Assembly: GCF_018283675.1 (NCBI RefSeq)
Contig: NZ_JAGVRK010000001.1
Coordinates: 868,001 to 932,000 of the forward strand
From: Metabacillus flavus
Lineage (GTDB): Bacteria > Bacillota > Bacilli > Bacillales > Bacillaceae
Direction: 5' to 3'
DNA: 64,000 bases
Below, piece after piece: positions 37,845 through 46,850 of this stretch (position 1 is its first letter; each line of letters starts with the position of its first letter). A program made the translations under genes and the position numbers. A model generated the notes under the pieces. That model worked only from the letters and a program-made list of their open reading frames with translations, was not told the DNA's origin and did not search any database.

Positions 37845-39332
37845 ATGAAACAAGCAGTGGTGAAAAACAGGCCGGCCGTGCTGCCGATGCCAAAAAAACA
37901 GGCAGTCCATGATTTGCAGAGAGGACTTCAAGCAAGGCATTTAACGATGATCTCAATTGGCGGAAGTATTGGAACAGGACTTTTTCTAGCGAGCGGTACC
38001 TCCATTTATTCCGCCGGACTAGGCGGTGCCCTGCTTGCCTACTCCATTATCGGAATCATGGTGTACCTGCTCATGACAAGTCTTGGGGAAATGGCCGCCT
38101 ATATGCCGGTAACGGGCTCTTTCAGTACGTATGCTTCAAAATTTGCCGATCCAGCCCTCGGATTTGCACTGGGCTGGAATTATTGGTTCAGCTGGGCCAT
38201 CACACTCGCCGTTGAAACATCGGCCGCAGCCATCTTGATGAGGTACTGGCTGCCGGATTCTTCCTCGCTCCTGTGGAACGCCCTGTTTCTGCTTTTGATT
38301 GTAGGATTGAATCTGATGCCGGTGAAAAAATACGGGGAAGCCGAATACTGGTTTTCTATGATTAAAGTGGCAGCCATCATCGTGTTTATCATTACGGGAC
38401 TGCTGATGATCACTGGCATTCTTTCAGGACAAACCTCAGGACTGAGCGGCTTCACCGCGGGGGATGCGCCCTTCCACGGCGGACCGCTTGCCATCCTGGG
38501 AATCCTGATGATCGCCGGGTTCTCCTTCCAGGGAACCGAAATCGTTGGCATCGTCGCAGGAGAAAGTGATAATCCAAAAAAGAACATCCCAATCGCAATC
38601 AAACAAATTTTCTGGAGAATCCTTCTTTTTTACACGCTGGCGATTTTTGTCATTGCGATGATCATTCCCTTCACGGACGAACGCCTGATGGTGGGTGATC
38701 TAAGCAACGTCGCCATGAGCCCGTTCACACTCGTATTTGAAAAAGCCGGCATCGCCTTTGCCGCGGCGGTCATGAATGCAGTCATCCTGACATCTGTCCT
38801 GTCAGCCGGAAACTCCGGCCTATACGCAGCCACACGGATGCTGTACGTAATGGCAAAGGAGAAAAAAGCCCCATCCATATTGAAAAAAGTAAACAAAAAC
38901 GGGGTGCCGATTTTCGCTCTGCTGCTGACGGCATTCGTCGGAATGCTCGCCTTCCTAAGCTCCATCTACAGCGAAGGAACCGTCTTCCTCTGGCTCCTGA
39001 ACGCATCCGGACTAACCGGTTTTATCGCCTGGATGGGAATAGCAGTCAGCCATTACCGGTTCAGAAAAGGATATCTCTCTCAAGGAAACAAACTGGAGGA
39101 CCTTCCTTATAAAGCAAAATGGTATCCACTTGGACCCATCCTGGCCGGCCTGCTCTGCCTATTCATTATCCTTGGCCAAAACTATCAAGCCTTCACAGGC
39201 GGACCAATCGACTGGCATGGAATCCTTGTCACCTATATCGGCCTCCCGATATTTATCGGAGCATGGATTGGACATAAAGTCATCTGCAAAACAAAATGGG
39301 TCACACCGGAAAAAATGGATCTAAAACCGTAG
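37845..39332 (+). CDS. Amino-acid permease (APC superfamily, LysP-like)
   Basis: 495 residues with 12 predicted membrane helices. The helix-1 motif ISIGGSIGTGLFLASGTSI and LGEMAAYMPVTGSFSTYASK are typical of the AAT family (lysine, aromatic and similar amino acids). GFSFQGTEIVGIVAGESDNP is the helix-6 region. Substrate specificity cannot be fixed from sequence alone; LysP-like is the best guess. It lies 82 bases after the kdp operon, with weak leader sequence between. Confidence 0.85.
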   Translation: MKQAVVKNRPAVLPMPKKQAVHDLQRGLQARHLTMISIGGSIGTGLFLASGTSIYSAGLGGALLAYSIIGIMVYLLMTSLGEMAAYMPVTGSFSTYASKFADPALGFALGWNYWFSWAITLAVETSAAAILMRYWLPDSSSLLWNALFLLLIVGLNLMPVKKYGEAEYWFSMIKVAAIIVFIITGLLMITGILSGQTSGLSGFTAGDAPFHGGPLAILGILMIAGFSFQGTEIVGIVAGESDNPKKNIPIAIKQIFWRILLFYTLAIFVIAMIIPFTDERLMVGDLSNVAMSPFTLVFEKAGIAFAAAVMNAVILTSVLSAGNSGLYAATRMLYVMAKEKKAPSILKKVNKNGVPIFALLLTAFVGMLAFLSSIYSEGTVFLWLLNASGLTGFIAWMGIAVSHYRFRKGYLSQGNKLEDLPYKAKWYPLGPILAGLLCLFIILGQNYQAFTGGPIDWHGILVTYIGLPIFIGAWIGHKVICKTKWVTPEKMDLKP

Positions 39333-39357
39333 CTTATGAAGTGCTTTTTGCAACAGG

Positions 39358-39433
39358 AAATCACTTCGGTACATGGCTGCAAGTGAAAACGCTCAGACTG
39401 TATGGATTTGCAGCCATCAGGCGAAGTGATTTC
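39358..39433. repeat. Long imperfect inverted repeat
   Basis: Outer arms GAAATCACTTCG and CGAAGTGATTTC are perfect 12-base complements; inner arms ATGGCTGCAA and TTGCAGCCAT are perfect 10-base complements. A 25-base loop remains. It sits directly before the terminator of the permease gene. Confidence 0.8.
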
Positions 39434-39440
39434 ACGCACT

Positions 39441-39475
39441 GCCCCGCCATCTGGGATGGCGGGGTTTTTGTGTTT
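39441..39475 (+). terminator. Terminator of the permease gene
   Basis: CCCCGCCATC and GATGGCGGGG pair, followed by TTTTTG. Confidence 0.85.
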
Positions 39476-39541
39476 GAGTGATGTGGTGGTGGGTAGATAC
39501 CCAAAGAAACCAGTGATACCAGGCAATTGCTTCACAACCAA

Positions 39542-39815
39542 CAATGCCAGGCAAGAATACCAGGCAAACGCTCCAAACCCAGCAATGCCAGGCAAGAATG
39601 CCAGGCAAACATCCCAAACCCAGCAATGCCAGGCAAGAATGCCAGGCAAACATCCCAAACCCAACAATGCCAGGCAAGAATGCCAGGCAAACGCTCCAAA
39701 CCCAGCAATGCCAGGCAAGAATGCCAGGCAAACGACCCAAATCCAGCAATGCCAGGCAAGAATGCCAGGCAAACGCTCCAAACCCAGCAATGCCATGCAA
39801 ACACCTCAAATCACT
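39542..39815. repeat. 41-base minisatellite, six full copies and a partial
   Basis: Units start at 39542, 39583, 39624, 39665, 39706, 39747 and 39788, exactly 41 bases apart. Each unit reads AATGCCAGGCAAG, AATGCCAGGCAAA, then about 15 variable bases such as CGCTCCAAACCCAG, so a ~14-base motif is itself duplicated within the unit. 41 is not a multiple of three, and stops are absent on both strands only because the unit lacks them. Located between the permease terminator and yhcY. Confidence 0.9.
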
Positions 39816-39933
39816 TGACCAGCGTCACCATCCCCCACCCTACAACTAAAGTCCGAGAAAAAATTCCTCCTTTCCATGTAAGAATATTCCGCTTCTTCCT
39901 GATATACTAACGAATAAGAAGGAGCGAAACGGC

Positions 39934-41076
39934 ATGAACCTGGATGAAAGACGGATAAATGAATTAAAAACGCTGAAAACGATTGCAGAGAAGCTGAATG
40001 AGGGCAATGAACTTTCCATTCTCCTTCCTGATGTATTAAAGGAGCTCGTTTTATTGGCTGATATGAAGACAGGCTGGATTTTCCTTGTTGACGATCAAGG
40101 AAATCATTCGCTTGCTGCTGATTATTCATTGCCGGAAGCCCTTATGTACGAGGAAAAGAAACCAATGTGCGGTGAGAGCTGCTGGTGTATGGATCGTTTT
40201 CGAAGCGGCCGTTTGACGCAGGCTGCGAATATTTTAAGCTGTCAGAGAATTGAAGAAGCGATTGAACATAAATATGGTGATACCGAGGGCGTTACTCACC
40301 ATGCAACTGTCCCGTTAAGTGCAGGGGGAGAGAGGTTTGGTCTGCTTAATATCGCATCACCGGGTAAGACGCATTTTTCTGATGAGGAGCTTGCTTTGTT
40401 AGAATCGGTTGCCTTTCAAATCGGGTCGGCGATTAAGCGGATCCAGCTTGCTGAGAATGAACAGAAGCTGGCCCTCATTGCAGAGAGAAACCGTCTTGCC
40501 CAGGATCTTCATGACTCGGTCAATCAGCTGCTCTTTTCGATTTCCCTGACAGCGGGCGGGATGAAGGAGATGACTGGGGAGCCGAAGCTTAAAGAAATGC
40601 TTACCTATGTGCAGGATTTGTCTCAGGAAGCCTTGTCTGAAATGAAATCGCTTATTTGGCAGCTAAAGCCTTCAGGATTGGAGAGGGGATTAACCTGTGC
40701 TCTTAAGCAATATGCTGAAATGCTTGGACTTACAGTTCATTGTGCGGTTAAAGGAGTCAGTAATCTTTCGCCTAAAATAGAGGTGATGCTCTGGAGAATC
40801 GGACAGGAAGCGCTGAACAACATTAGAAAACATGCAGGGGTTGATGGCGCGTCATTAATTTTTTCCAGATCAAAAGATAAGGTACAGCTTGTGATTAAGG
40901 ATAAGGGGCGCGGATTTCATTGCACGAAGTCATCCTCTGATCTTCCTTCACTCGGTTTGCAGGGCATGAAACGGAGAGCTGAGCAGCTGAACGGAACATT
41001 TTTCATCCGGAGCAAGCCAGGGGCAGGGACCACTATACAAGTAACCATTCCATTAAAGGGAGCTGAAATGCCATGA
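39934..41076 (+). CDS. yhcY: Cytosolic GAF-domain sensor histidine kinase YhcY
   Basis: 380 residues, no membrane segment. A GAF domain (about 20-170) is followed by the HisKA_3 phosphoacceptor RNRLAQDLHDSVNQLLFSIS and an HATPase_c domain ending GMKRRAEQLNGTFFIRSKPG. This is the NarL/DegS-type kinase architecture. The GAF part contains MCGESCWCMDRF and a further LSCQR, so a cofactor or redox ligand is possible. It overlaps yhcZ by four bases (ATGA). Confidence 0.9.
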   Translation: MNLDERRINELKTLKTIAEKLNEGNELSILLPDVLKELVLLADMKTGWIFLVDDQGNHSLAADYSLPEALMYEEKKPMCGESCWCMDRFRSGRLTQAANILSCQRIEEAIEHKYGDTEGVTHHATVPLSAGGERFGLLNIASPGKTHFSDEELALLESVAFQIGSAIKRIQLAENEQKLALIAERNRLAQDLHDSVNQLLFSISLTAGGMKEMTGEPKLKEMLTYVQDLSQEALSEMKSLIWQLKPSGLERGLTCALKQYAEMLGLTVHCAVKGVSNLSPKIEVMLWRIGQEALNNIRKHAGVDGASLIFSRSKDKVQLVIKDKGRGFHCTKSSSDLPSLGLQGMKRRAEQLNGTFFIRSKPGAGTTIQVTIPLKGAEMP

Positions 41077-41704
41077 TTCGAATACTTCTTGCAGACGATC
41101 ATCCGGTTGTGCGGAGGGGGCTTGGCTTTTTTCTGAGCATGCAAAAGGATATGGAAATTGCCGGGGAGGCCTCGAATGGGGCAGAGGCTCTGAATCTGGC
41201 CGGAGAGCTGAAGCCGGATATTATTCTGATGGATCTCAGTATGCCTGAGATGGATGGAGTCCAGGCGACAAAAGCCATTAAGGCTGCTTTTCCGAACATG
41301 AAAATTTTGATTTTGACAGCTATGCAGATCAGGATCATGTAATACCTGCAATTGAGTCGGGTGCATCAGGGTATCAGCTCAAGGATGTGGAGCCGGGGGA
41401 ACTTGCTCAAAGCATCCGTGCGATTCTAAACGGGGAGAATAAGCTGCATCCGAAAGTAACGAATCATGTACTTGCCCACCTGTCGAATGGAAAAAAAGAG
41501 AAAAATCCTCTGACTGAATTGACAGCAAGAGAGCTTGACGTGTTAAAAGAAATCGCAAAGGGGAAAAGCAACAAAGAGATTGCTGCATCCCTGTTTATCA
41601 CCGAAAAAACAGTTAAATCACATGTTTCCAATCTCCTTCCGAAGCTGCAGGTTTCGGATCGCACGCAGGCGGCGCTGCTTGCAGTAAGAGAAGGATTGGC
41701 CTAG
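41073..41704 (+). pseudogene. yhcZ: NarL-family response regulator YhcZ, split by one frameshift
   Basis: The receiver domain begins IRILLADDHPVVRRGLG with phosphoacceptor Asp in DIILMDLSMPEMDG; the C-terminal LuxR HTH reads ELTARELDVLKEIAKGKSNK then EIAASLFITEKTVKSHVSNL. The frame shifts near 41316-41319: one extra A in TTGACAGC would restore LILTSYADQDHVIPAIESG and link both halves. As written, the receiver ends early after 89 residues. No other damage is visible, so sequencing error or very recent mutation are both possible. Confidence 0.85.
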
Positions 41705-41715
41705 GAGGATGACAG

Positions 41716-42246
41716 ATGAACGTATTAGTACTAAGCGGCGGACCGAGGAAACACGGCCGTTCAGCCATTGCGGCAAAATGCATAGCGGAAAACCACAAAA
41801 CGGATCTAATTGATCTGTCCCAGTTTGCTCTGCCGCTTTTTACGGGAGAAGAAAGTCAGGCAGCCGATTCTCAAGTGAAAAAGCTGAAAGAGGCGGCTGA
41901 AAAAGCAGATGGCTTCGTGCTGCTATCCCCTGAATACCACGGGGGAATAGCCGGTGCTCTAAAAAATGCTCTCGATTTTCTGAACAGTGGTTATTTTGCC
42001 CAAAAACCGGTTGCTTTAGTATCAGTAGCTGGCGGAGGAAAAGGCGGAATCAATACACTGAACCAAATGAGAACCATCATGCGGGCGCTCTACGCCAATA
42101 CGATTGCCAAGCAGCTCGTTTTGGACCCCCATTGCTTTGATATGGAAGCAAAGGCTTTAAATGCAGAACCTGCGGGGCTGGTAAATGAGCTAATGGATGA
42201 ACTGGCTCTTTATTTGGAAATTTCAAAGCAAATCAAAAAGCCGTAA
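41716..42246 (+). CDS. azr: NADPH-dependent FMN reductase / azoreductase (YhdA)
   Basis: 176 residues with a flavodoxin-like fold: NVLVLSGGPRKHGRSAIAAK (FMN phosphate loop) and LLSPEYHGGIAGALKNALDF, the flavin loop of the YhdA/Azr group. It reduces azo dyes and quinones with NADPH. Position after yhcZ matches B. subtilis yhdA. The ribosome site is AGGAGG. Confidence 0.9.
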   Translation: MNVLVLSGGPRKHGRSAIAAKCIAENHKTDLIDLSQFALPLFTGEESQAADSQVKKLKEAAEKADGFVLLSPEYHGGIAGALKNALDFLNSGYFAQKPVALVSVAGGGKGGINTLNQMRTIMRALYANTIAKQLVLDPHCFDMEAKALNAEPAGLVNELMDELALYLEISKQIKKP

Positions 42247-42253
42247 AAACAGA

Positions 42254-42292
42254 AAGGAAGGCTAAGTCCGAGCGGACTGCCTTCCTTTTTTC
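42254..42292. terminator. Bidirectional terminator
   Basis: AAAGGAAGGC and GCCTTCCTTT form the outer stem with an inner AGTCCG/CGGACT stem. It separates azr from the convergent yhdB. Confidence 0.9.
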
Positions 42293-42298
42293 ACTCAT

Positions 42299-42559
42299 CT
42301 ATGTTAAAGGAACAGCATGTTCCTGGATTTCCGGATGTGCAGCATGATCGATGTATCGAAGCAATGTGTAAAGGTTCTGTTCGATCATGGTGTAGTCATG
42401 CTCAAAATTATAAGCATGCAAAAAATGTTCAATTTTTTTTGAAAGAAAATCATCGTGGGTCCGCACCATTAAGATCAGCAAATTGTCCCACTGGGAACGG
42501 TGCGTGTAATATAAAGCTTTATCATAATCAACGGTATTCAAATGATTTTCCTCCTTCAT
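42299..42559 (-). CDS. yhdB: YhdB-like protein
   Basis: 86 residues. The core DYDKALYYTHRSQWDNLLIL and ALLRYIDHAA-like ending match my recollection of B. subtilis YhdB, a small cytosolic protein of unknown function. Gene order supports this. The ATG follows GAAGGAGGA on the minus strand. Confidence 0.8.
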   Translation of the reverse strand: MKEENHLNTVDYDKALYYTHRSQWDNLLILMVRTHDDFLSKKIEHFLHAYNFEHDYTMIEQNLYTLLRYIDHAAHPEIQEHAVPLT

Positions 42560-42717
42560 TTAGGAGTCCTTCTTAATGTGCGCTCACTCGTGAGAAATCC
42601 TCTGGGGAAAACTTGGCTTCCCGCGAAAAGCGGGATTGGGAGTTACTGCACAGGATAAGATTAATTTGCTTCGTTCGGGACAAAATAAGATAAAATCCTT
42701 TAGCGGAGGAGATCTTG

Positions 42718-43041
42718 TTGAAATCCCGATTTTGGCTGAATGCATTGGCTTTGATTTTATTTGCTGTATTTTGTATAGACTCTGCTGGAGTTTATTTTCA
42801 TAAAGAAGAAATGCTGAAGGAGGAAGGGGAGTATGCCCTTCAAGCTGTTCAGGGGAGTTTTCCTGATGCGGCCATTCGTACATTTTCCTATAAAGGGCGA
42901 AAAACCTCCGGACGCGAGGCTATGGATTTTTATCGGGTGGAAGCAGCGGTAAAAAACCGTCATCCCCTTGTTCTGATCGTTGAAGTGACAGTCAATCCTC
43001 AAACAAGTGAACCGAAAAGAGCACACGTAAAAAAGCTTTGA
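42718..43041 (+). CDS. yhdC: YhdC-like secreted protein (DUF3889)
   Basis: 107 residues: an N-terminal signal peptide or anchor (KSRFWLNALALILFAVFCI) then a DUF3889-type domain with YRVEAAVKNRHPLVLIVEVT. Function unknown. I choose the second of two TTG codons (42718) because GCGGAGGA lies seven bases upstream. Confidence 0.75.
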   Translation: MKSRFWLNALALILFAVFCIDSAGVYFHKEEMLKEEGEYALQAVQGSFPDAAIRTFSYKGRKTSGREAMDFYRVEAAVKNRHPLVLIVEVTVNPQTSEPKRAHVKKL

Positions 43042-43104
43042 ACGTTTCCCCTGCCCCTTCCGGTGGTATAGTTTAGGCAAGTAAGGAAAGGGGCGGACCT
43101 ACTC

Positions 43105-44016
43105 ATGTTTCATGATACCGAGAAAAAGCTGATTTCATTATTTGTGCAAAAGGAATGGGATGAAGCCTATGCACTGATTTTACAGGATGAGCCGAACCAT
43201 CCCGGTAAGCTGCACAAATTCAGCTTCTGGAAAGCATGCCTTCTTTGCATAAAAAATGAGCCGGATGAAGCGATGGCCACCTTGCAGAGCGCTTTTGACA
43301 AAGGCTTTTGGTGGAATCCAGATTTGCTGATGGGTGATCAGGATTTAAGCCCGCTTCAGGGAAGAAAAGCCTTCGAGGAGCTCATTTATGAATGTGAGCA
43401 TCGCAAAAAACAGGCGATAAATGAAGCGAGACCGCTCGTAGAGTTTCATGGGAATCAGGATCCTTCAACTGCCGTCGTTGTTCTCCATGGACGTGGCGGG
43501 AATATGGAGGATACCATTCCCTATTGGATAAACGAAATGTCAGTACGCGACTGTTTATTCGCATTTCTGCAATCCTCGCAGGCAGCAGGTTATGATGCAT
43601 ACGGCTGGGATGATCATGAACAGACTGCAAGTGAAATAAAAGCAATTGTAAGCAAAATCATTAAAGATTATCCGGATGTGGAGAGGGTTATTCTTGCCGG
43701 CTTTTCACAAGGCGGAAAAACTGCCATCAAGCATGTTCTTAGCGGAGAGCTAGAAAGGACGAAGGAATTCTATGCAGTCGTTCCTGCTATTCGCGAGGAA
43801 GACCTTCATATAAATGGGGAAAGTGATACCAGTGGCTGGATCGTTACAGGCACAGAGGACCCTTTTTATGAAGATACGAAGAAAATGAAGCAGTATTTAG
43901 ATAAGAAAAAAATAACATGTGAATGGATTGAATATGAAGAAATGGCTCATACATACCCTGAAAACTTTCCTGAGCTATTTCAAAAATCTATTCAATCAAA
44001 AAAAGTCACCCGGTGA
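43105..44016 (+). CDS. Alpha/beta hydrolase with helical N-terminus
   Basis: 303 residues. The first ~95 are helical and TPR-like (EWDEAYALILQDEPNHPGKL, DEAMATLQSAFDKGF). The rest is a carboxylesterase/phospholipase-type hydrolase: oxyanion motif VVLHGRGGNMED, nucleophile Ser in LAGFSQGGK, Asp in GTEDPF and His in EEMAHTYPE. It is cytosolic; the substrate is unknown. The ribosome site is GGAAAGGGG. Confidence 0.8.
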   Translation: MFHDTEKKLISLFVQKEWDEAYALILQDEPNHPGKLHKFSFWKACLLCIKNEPDEAMATLQSAFDKGFWWNPDLLMGDQDLSPLQGRKAFEELIYECEHRKKQAINEARPLVEFHGNQDPSTAVVVLHGRGGNMEDTIPYWINEMSVRDCLFAFLQSSQAAGYDAYGWDDHEQTASEIKAIVSKIIKDYPDVERVILAGFSQGGKTAIKHVLSGELERTKEFYAVVPAIREEDLHINGESDTSGWIVTGTEDPFYEDTKKMKQYLDKKKITCEWIEYEEMAHTYPENFPELFQKSIQSKKVTR

Positions 44017-44030
44017 AGGGTGACTTTTTT
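43998..44030. terminator. Bidirectional terminator
   Basis: AAAAGTCACCC and GGGTGACTTTT stem between the convergent hydrolase and catalase genes. Confidence 0.9.
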
Positions 44031-44063
44031 CTCAATTTCAGAGAATAAATGAGAATTCTGTCA

Positions 44064-45542
44064 TTACATTTTGCTAAGCTGTGCTGTATAGGCGCTAATA
44101 TCGATGCCGAGTGAATCAGCGAGACGCTGTCCATATTCTGCATCCGCACGGTAAAAGTTGCAGATGGCAAGCAGCTTTGTCCGCTCATGAACGCTTTGTA
44201 AGTCATCAGTCAGATTTTTGATCAGGTTGTCCTGCTCTTCTTTTGTGTAGCTGCGGTATTTTTCGCCGGCTTGCTTGAAATCGTTCGGCTTTTCGATTTT
44301 TTCCCTAGTGATATAGCCTGACGGAAGCGGTTGAACGCTGTCGCGGAAGGCTGGGACTTCCTGAGGAGCATCAGCATGACGAGTCGGCTCGTAGTTCACC
44401 GGAGAATTCTGCTGCTTCGTCTGCATAAATCCATCACGCTGGTTGTTGCGAACCGGAGCGTATGGGCAGTTTACCGGAATCTGCATGTAGTTCGGTCCCA
44501 GGCGGTGGCGCTGTGTATCAGGATATGAGAACAATCGGCCCTGCAGCAGTTTATCTTCAGACGCTTCAATTCCAGGTACTAATGCACTTGGAGAGAAGGC
44601 GGCCTGCTCAACTTCTGCAAAGAAATTTTCCGGGTTTTTATTTAAGGTCATCGTTCCGACTTTTTGTAGAGGATACTCATCCTCAGGCCATGTTTTAGTC
44701 GGATCGCACGGATCAAAATCAAGGCTGTCATACTCGTCCAGCGGCATAATTTGAACATGCAATTCCCACTCAGGATAATCTCCCTTTTCAATGGAATCAA
44801 AAAGATCGCGTGTAGCATGATTAAAATCCGTTTTTTGAATTTCAGCTGCTTCTTCAGCCGTCAGGTTCTTAATTCCCTGTACAGGCTTCCAGTGGTATTT
44901 CACATACACTACATTTCCTTGTGCATTCACCCATTTAAAGGTATGTACGCCGAAGCCCTCCATGTGACGGTAGTCCGCAGGTGTTCCATAATCAGAGAAC
45001 AGGAACGTCATCATGTTCGTGGATTCCGGTGTAAGGGACATGAAATCCCAATAACGGTCTGGATCCTGGATGTTCGTTTCAGGAGATGGTTTTAATGAAT
45101 GAACCATATCAGGGAATTTCATCGCATCCCGGATAAAGAAGACGGGCAAATGGTTTCCTACAAGATCATAGTTCCCTTCATTTGTATAAAATTTCACGGC
45201 AAATCCACGAGGATCGCGGAGGGTTTCTGGTGATCCCTTAGAATGAATAACGGTTGAAAATCTTACGAATACTGGTGTTTCTCTTCCTTCTTCGCTTAAG
45301 AAATCAGCGCGGGTAAATGGATACATGCTCGTTTCGGTTTTAAATACTCCATGAGCTCCAGCTCCGCGGGCATGGACGACGCGCTCAGGAATGCGCTCAC
45401 GGTCAAAATGAGCGATTTTTTCAAGCAAATGATAATCTTCGAGAAGTGTCGGGCCGCGCTGGCCAGCTGTTCTGGAATTCTGGTTATCACCAACGGGGAC
45501 ACCCTGGTTTGTCGTCAAATTAGGACGAATGTTTTCAGTCAT
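44064..45542 (-). CDS. katA: Haem catalase KatA
   Basis: 492 residues, clade-3 monofunctional catalase. Catalytic His in RVVHARGAGAHG, Asn in YDLVGNHLPVFFIRD, and the proximal haem Tyr in GRLFSYPDTQRHRLG. It dismutates hydrogen peroxide in the cytosol. The length fits vegetative KatA rather than the longer spore KatX. The promoter region carries two PerR-like boxes. The ATG follows GGGAGGA. Confidence 0.95.
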   Translation of the reverse strand: MTENIRPNLTTNQGVPVGDNQNSRTAGQRGPTLLEDYHLLEKIAHFDRERIPERVVHARGAGAHGVFKTETSMYPFTRADFLSEEGRETPVFVRFSTVIHSKGSPETLRDPRGFAVKFYTNEGNYDLVGNHLPVFFIRDAMKFPDMVHSLKPSPETNIQDPDRYWDFMSLTPESTNMMTFLFSDYGTPADYRHMEGFGVHTFKWVNAQGNVVYVKYHWKPVQGIKNLTAEEAAEIQKTDFNHATRDLFDSIEKGDYPEWELHVQIMPLDEYDSLDFDPCDPTKTWPEDEYPLQKVGTMTLNKNPENFFAEVEQAAFSPSALVPGIEASEDKLLQGRLFSYPDTQRHRLGPNYMQIPVNCPYAPVRNNQRDGFMQTKQQNSPVNYEPTRHADAPQEVPAFRDSVQPLPSGYITREKIEKPNDFKQAGEKYRSYTKEEQDNLIKNLTDDLQSVHERTKLLAICNFYRADAEYGQRLADSLGIDISAYTAQLSKM

Positions 45543-45570
45543 TATAAAATCCTCCCTTTCACTCTATCAA

Positions 45571-45628
45571 TAATAATTATTATATAGTTTATATTTTAAG
45601 AGTCAATATTTAATTATAATAATTTTAA
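45571..45628 (-). promoter_or_regulatory. katA promoter with two PerR-like boxes
   Basis: On the minus strand TTGACT and TATAAT are 16 bases apart. TTATAATAATTTTAA (45614-45628, plus strand) matches the PerR consensus TTATAATNATTATAA except at one base and lies just upstream of the -35. A second box over the -10 (45571-45585) differs at two positions. Peroxide-inducible control by PerR is expected; no perR gene lies in the window. Confidence 0.75.
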
Positions 45629-45698
45629 TTTGGATGTGCTGCAAGGGAGAGGTACAGGGGTGGTATAATTTTACAAAAAAAGTATAGGGCGGTGAAAA

Positions 45699-46100
45699 AT
45701 GAAAAAGCGGGTGGCTTGGATGGTGCCGGTGCTGCTGTTGGCGGGGTGCGGGGGATATATTCCTTCCGGAAGGGACGTTGTGAATACACACGGAGAGGTT
45801 AAAAACCATGAACGGCTACTGGATTTCATAAGCCATTCAGAAAAAGGAGTAAAGGATAAACTCAGAGTGGTGAGTTATACAACTGAGGGTGATGCCATGC
45901 TGCAGGATTTGGAATTCGACGGGAAGCTAATCAAATCACGATACGATTCGACGCGTGATCAATACGGAGACGGGGATGTAACCTATGCCTCATGTAAAAC
46001 GATTGAGATGAAGGAGCATGAGGAAGAGCTGGAATATAAACTGACAATGTGCGGGAAAGACAATAGTGAGATGGCGTTATTAACAATAAGCAAGAAGTAA
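45699..46100 (+). CDS. DUF4362 lipoprotein
   Basis: 133 residues. The signal MKKRVAWMVPVLLLAGCGG ends in a lipobox (LLAGC). The mature part has the DUF4362 pattern DVVNTHGEVKNHERLLDFI and LRVVSYTTEGDAMLQDLEFD, with two Cys near the C-terminus that could form a disulfide. Function unknown. Confidence 0.8.
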   Translation: MKKRVAWMVPVLLLAGCGGYIPSGRDVVNTHGEVKNHERLLDFISHSEKGVKDKLRVVSYTTEGDAMLQDLEFDGKLIKSRYDSTRDQYGDGDVTYASCKTIEMKEHEEELEYKLTMCGKDNSEMALLTISKK

Positions 46101-46146
46101 GAAAGATTGACTTGTAACATCATTTTCAGGAGATTCGGCTTATACG

Positions 46147-46191
46147 AAAGACCGGCGGAAGCGTCTCACATAGACGAACCGCCGGTCTTTT
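46147..46191. terminator. Long bidirectional terminator
   Basis: AAAGACCGGCGG and CCGCCGGTCTTT pair around an inner CGTCT/AGACG stem. It serves the lipoprotein gene on plus and nsrR on minus. Confidence 0.9.
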
Positions 46192-46627
46192 AATTTGTGC
46201 CCAGAACTTCCTGCAGCTGGCGCTGGTTTTTCACAAGATCGGCCAGTGTATAGCCATCCAGGATCTGCAGGTAAGACTGCAGGGCTTTGTTCAGCACGTG
46301 TTTTAATCCGCATACAGGCGAGATAACGCATTGATTCGTTTCAGGGTCAAAACATTCCACAAGGTTAAAATCATCTTCAGTTTTCCGTACAACCGCCCCG
46401 ATGTTAATATCTGAAGGATCTAAAGCAAGCCTGATGCCTCCGTTACGTCCGCGAGTTGTATTAAGAAGGCCCATTTTGCCAAGTTCGTAGGTCACTTTCA
46501 TTAAATGGTTCTTTGAGATACCGTAAACGTCTGCAATTTCTTTGATGTTTGATAACTTCTCCTGATCTTTTGCTGCCAGATAAATGAGGACCCGCAGCGA
46601 ATAGTCGGTATAATTAGTCAGTCTCAT
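46190..46627 (-). CDS. nsrR: Rrf2-family nitric-oxide sensor NsrR
   Basis: 145 residues. The wHTH starts MRLTNYTDYSLRVLIYLA; recognition region ISKNHLMKVTYELGKMG. Cys92, Cys100 and Cys106 are spaced as the [4Fe-4S] ligands of B. subtilis NsrR (YhdE). The cluster reacts with NO and releases the repressor. It sits beside spoVR, as in B. subtilis. Confidence 0.92.
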   Translation of the reverse strand: MRLTNYTDYSLRVLIYLAAKDQEKLSNIKEIADVYGISKNHLMKVTYELGKMGLLNTTRGRNGGIRLALDPSDINIGAVVRKTEDDFNLVECFDPETNQCVISPVCGLKHVLNKALQSYLQILDGYTLADLVKNQRQLQEVLGTN

Positions 46628-46850
46628 AGCTACAACCCCGCTTAAGAATCTTAATTTAATAGTATCATACTGTTGCGTTAAATCGAGAAAGAACTCTTCA
46701 AATCAAGTAGAATTATGAATTTTTTGTGAATCTTTTCCGTGAAAGTGATCCAAAATGAATTTGGAACAAACAGGAATAAACGAGTGCCTTTCATTTTTTT
46801 ATCTGCTAGGTCATACATTTAGGTAAGAAAGTGATAAGGGGGAAGGACGT

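Noticed and set aside
39542-39815. Possible CRISPR array
   Set aside because: Units are head-to-tail with no unique spacers of constant length between conserved repeats, and no cas genes are present.
39402-39910. Several 90-187 residue open frames on both strands between the permease and yhcY
   Set aside because: All arise from the 41-base tandem repeat, which contains no stop codon. The translations are the same short repeat out of phase; there is no ribosome site or family match.
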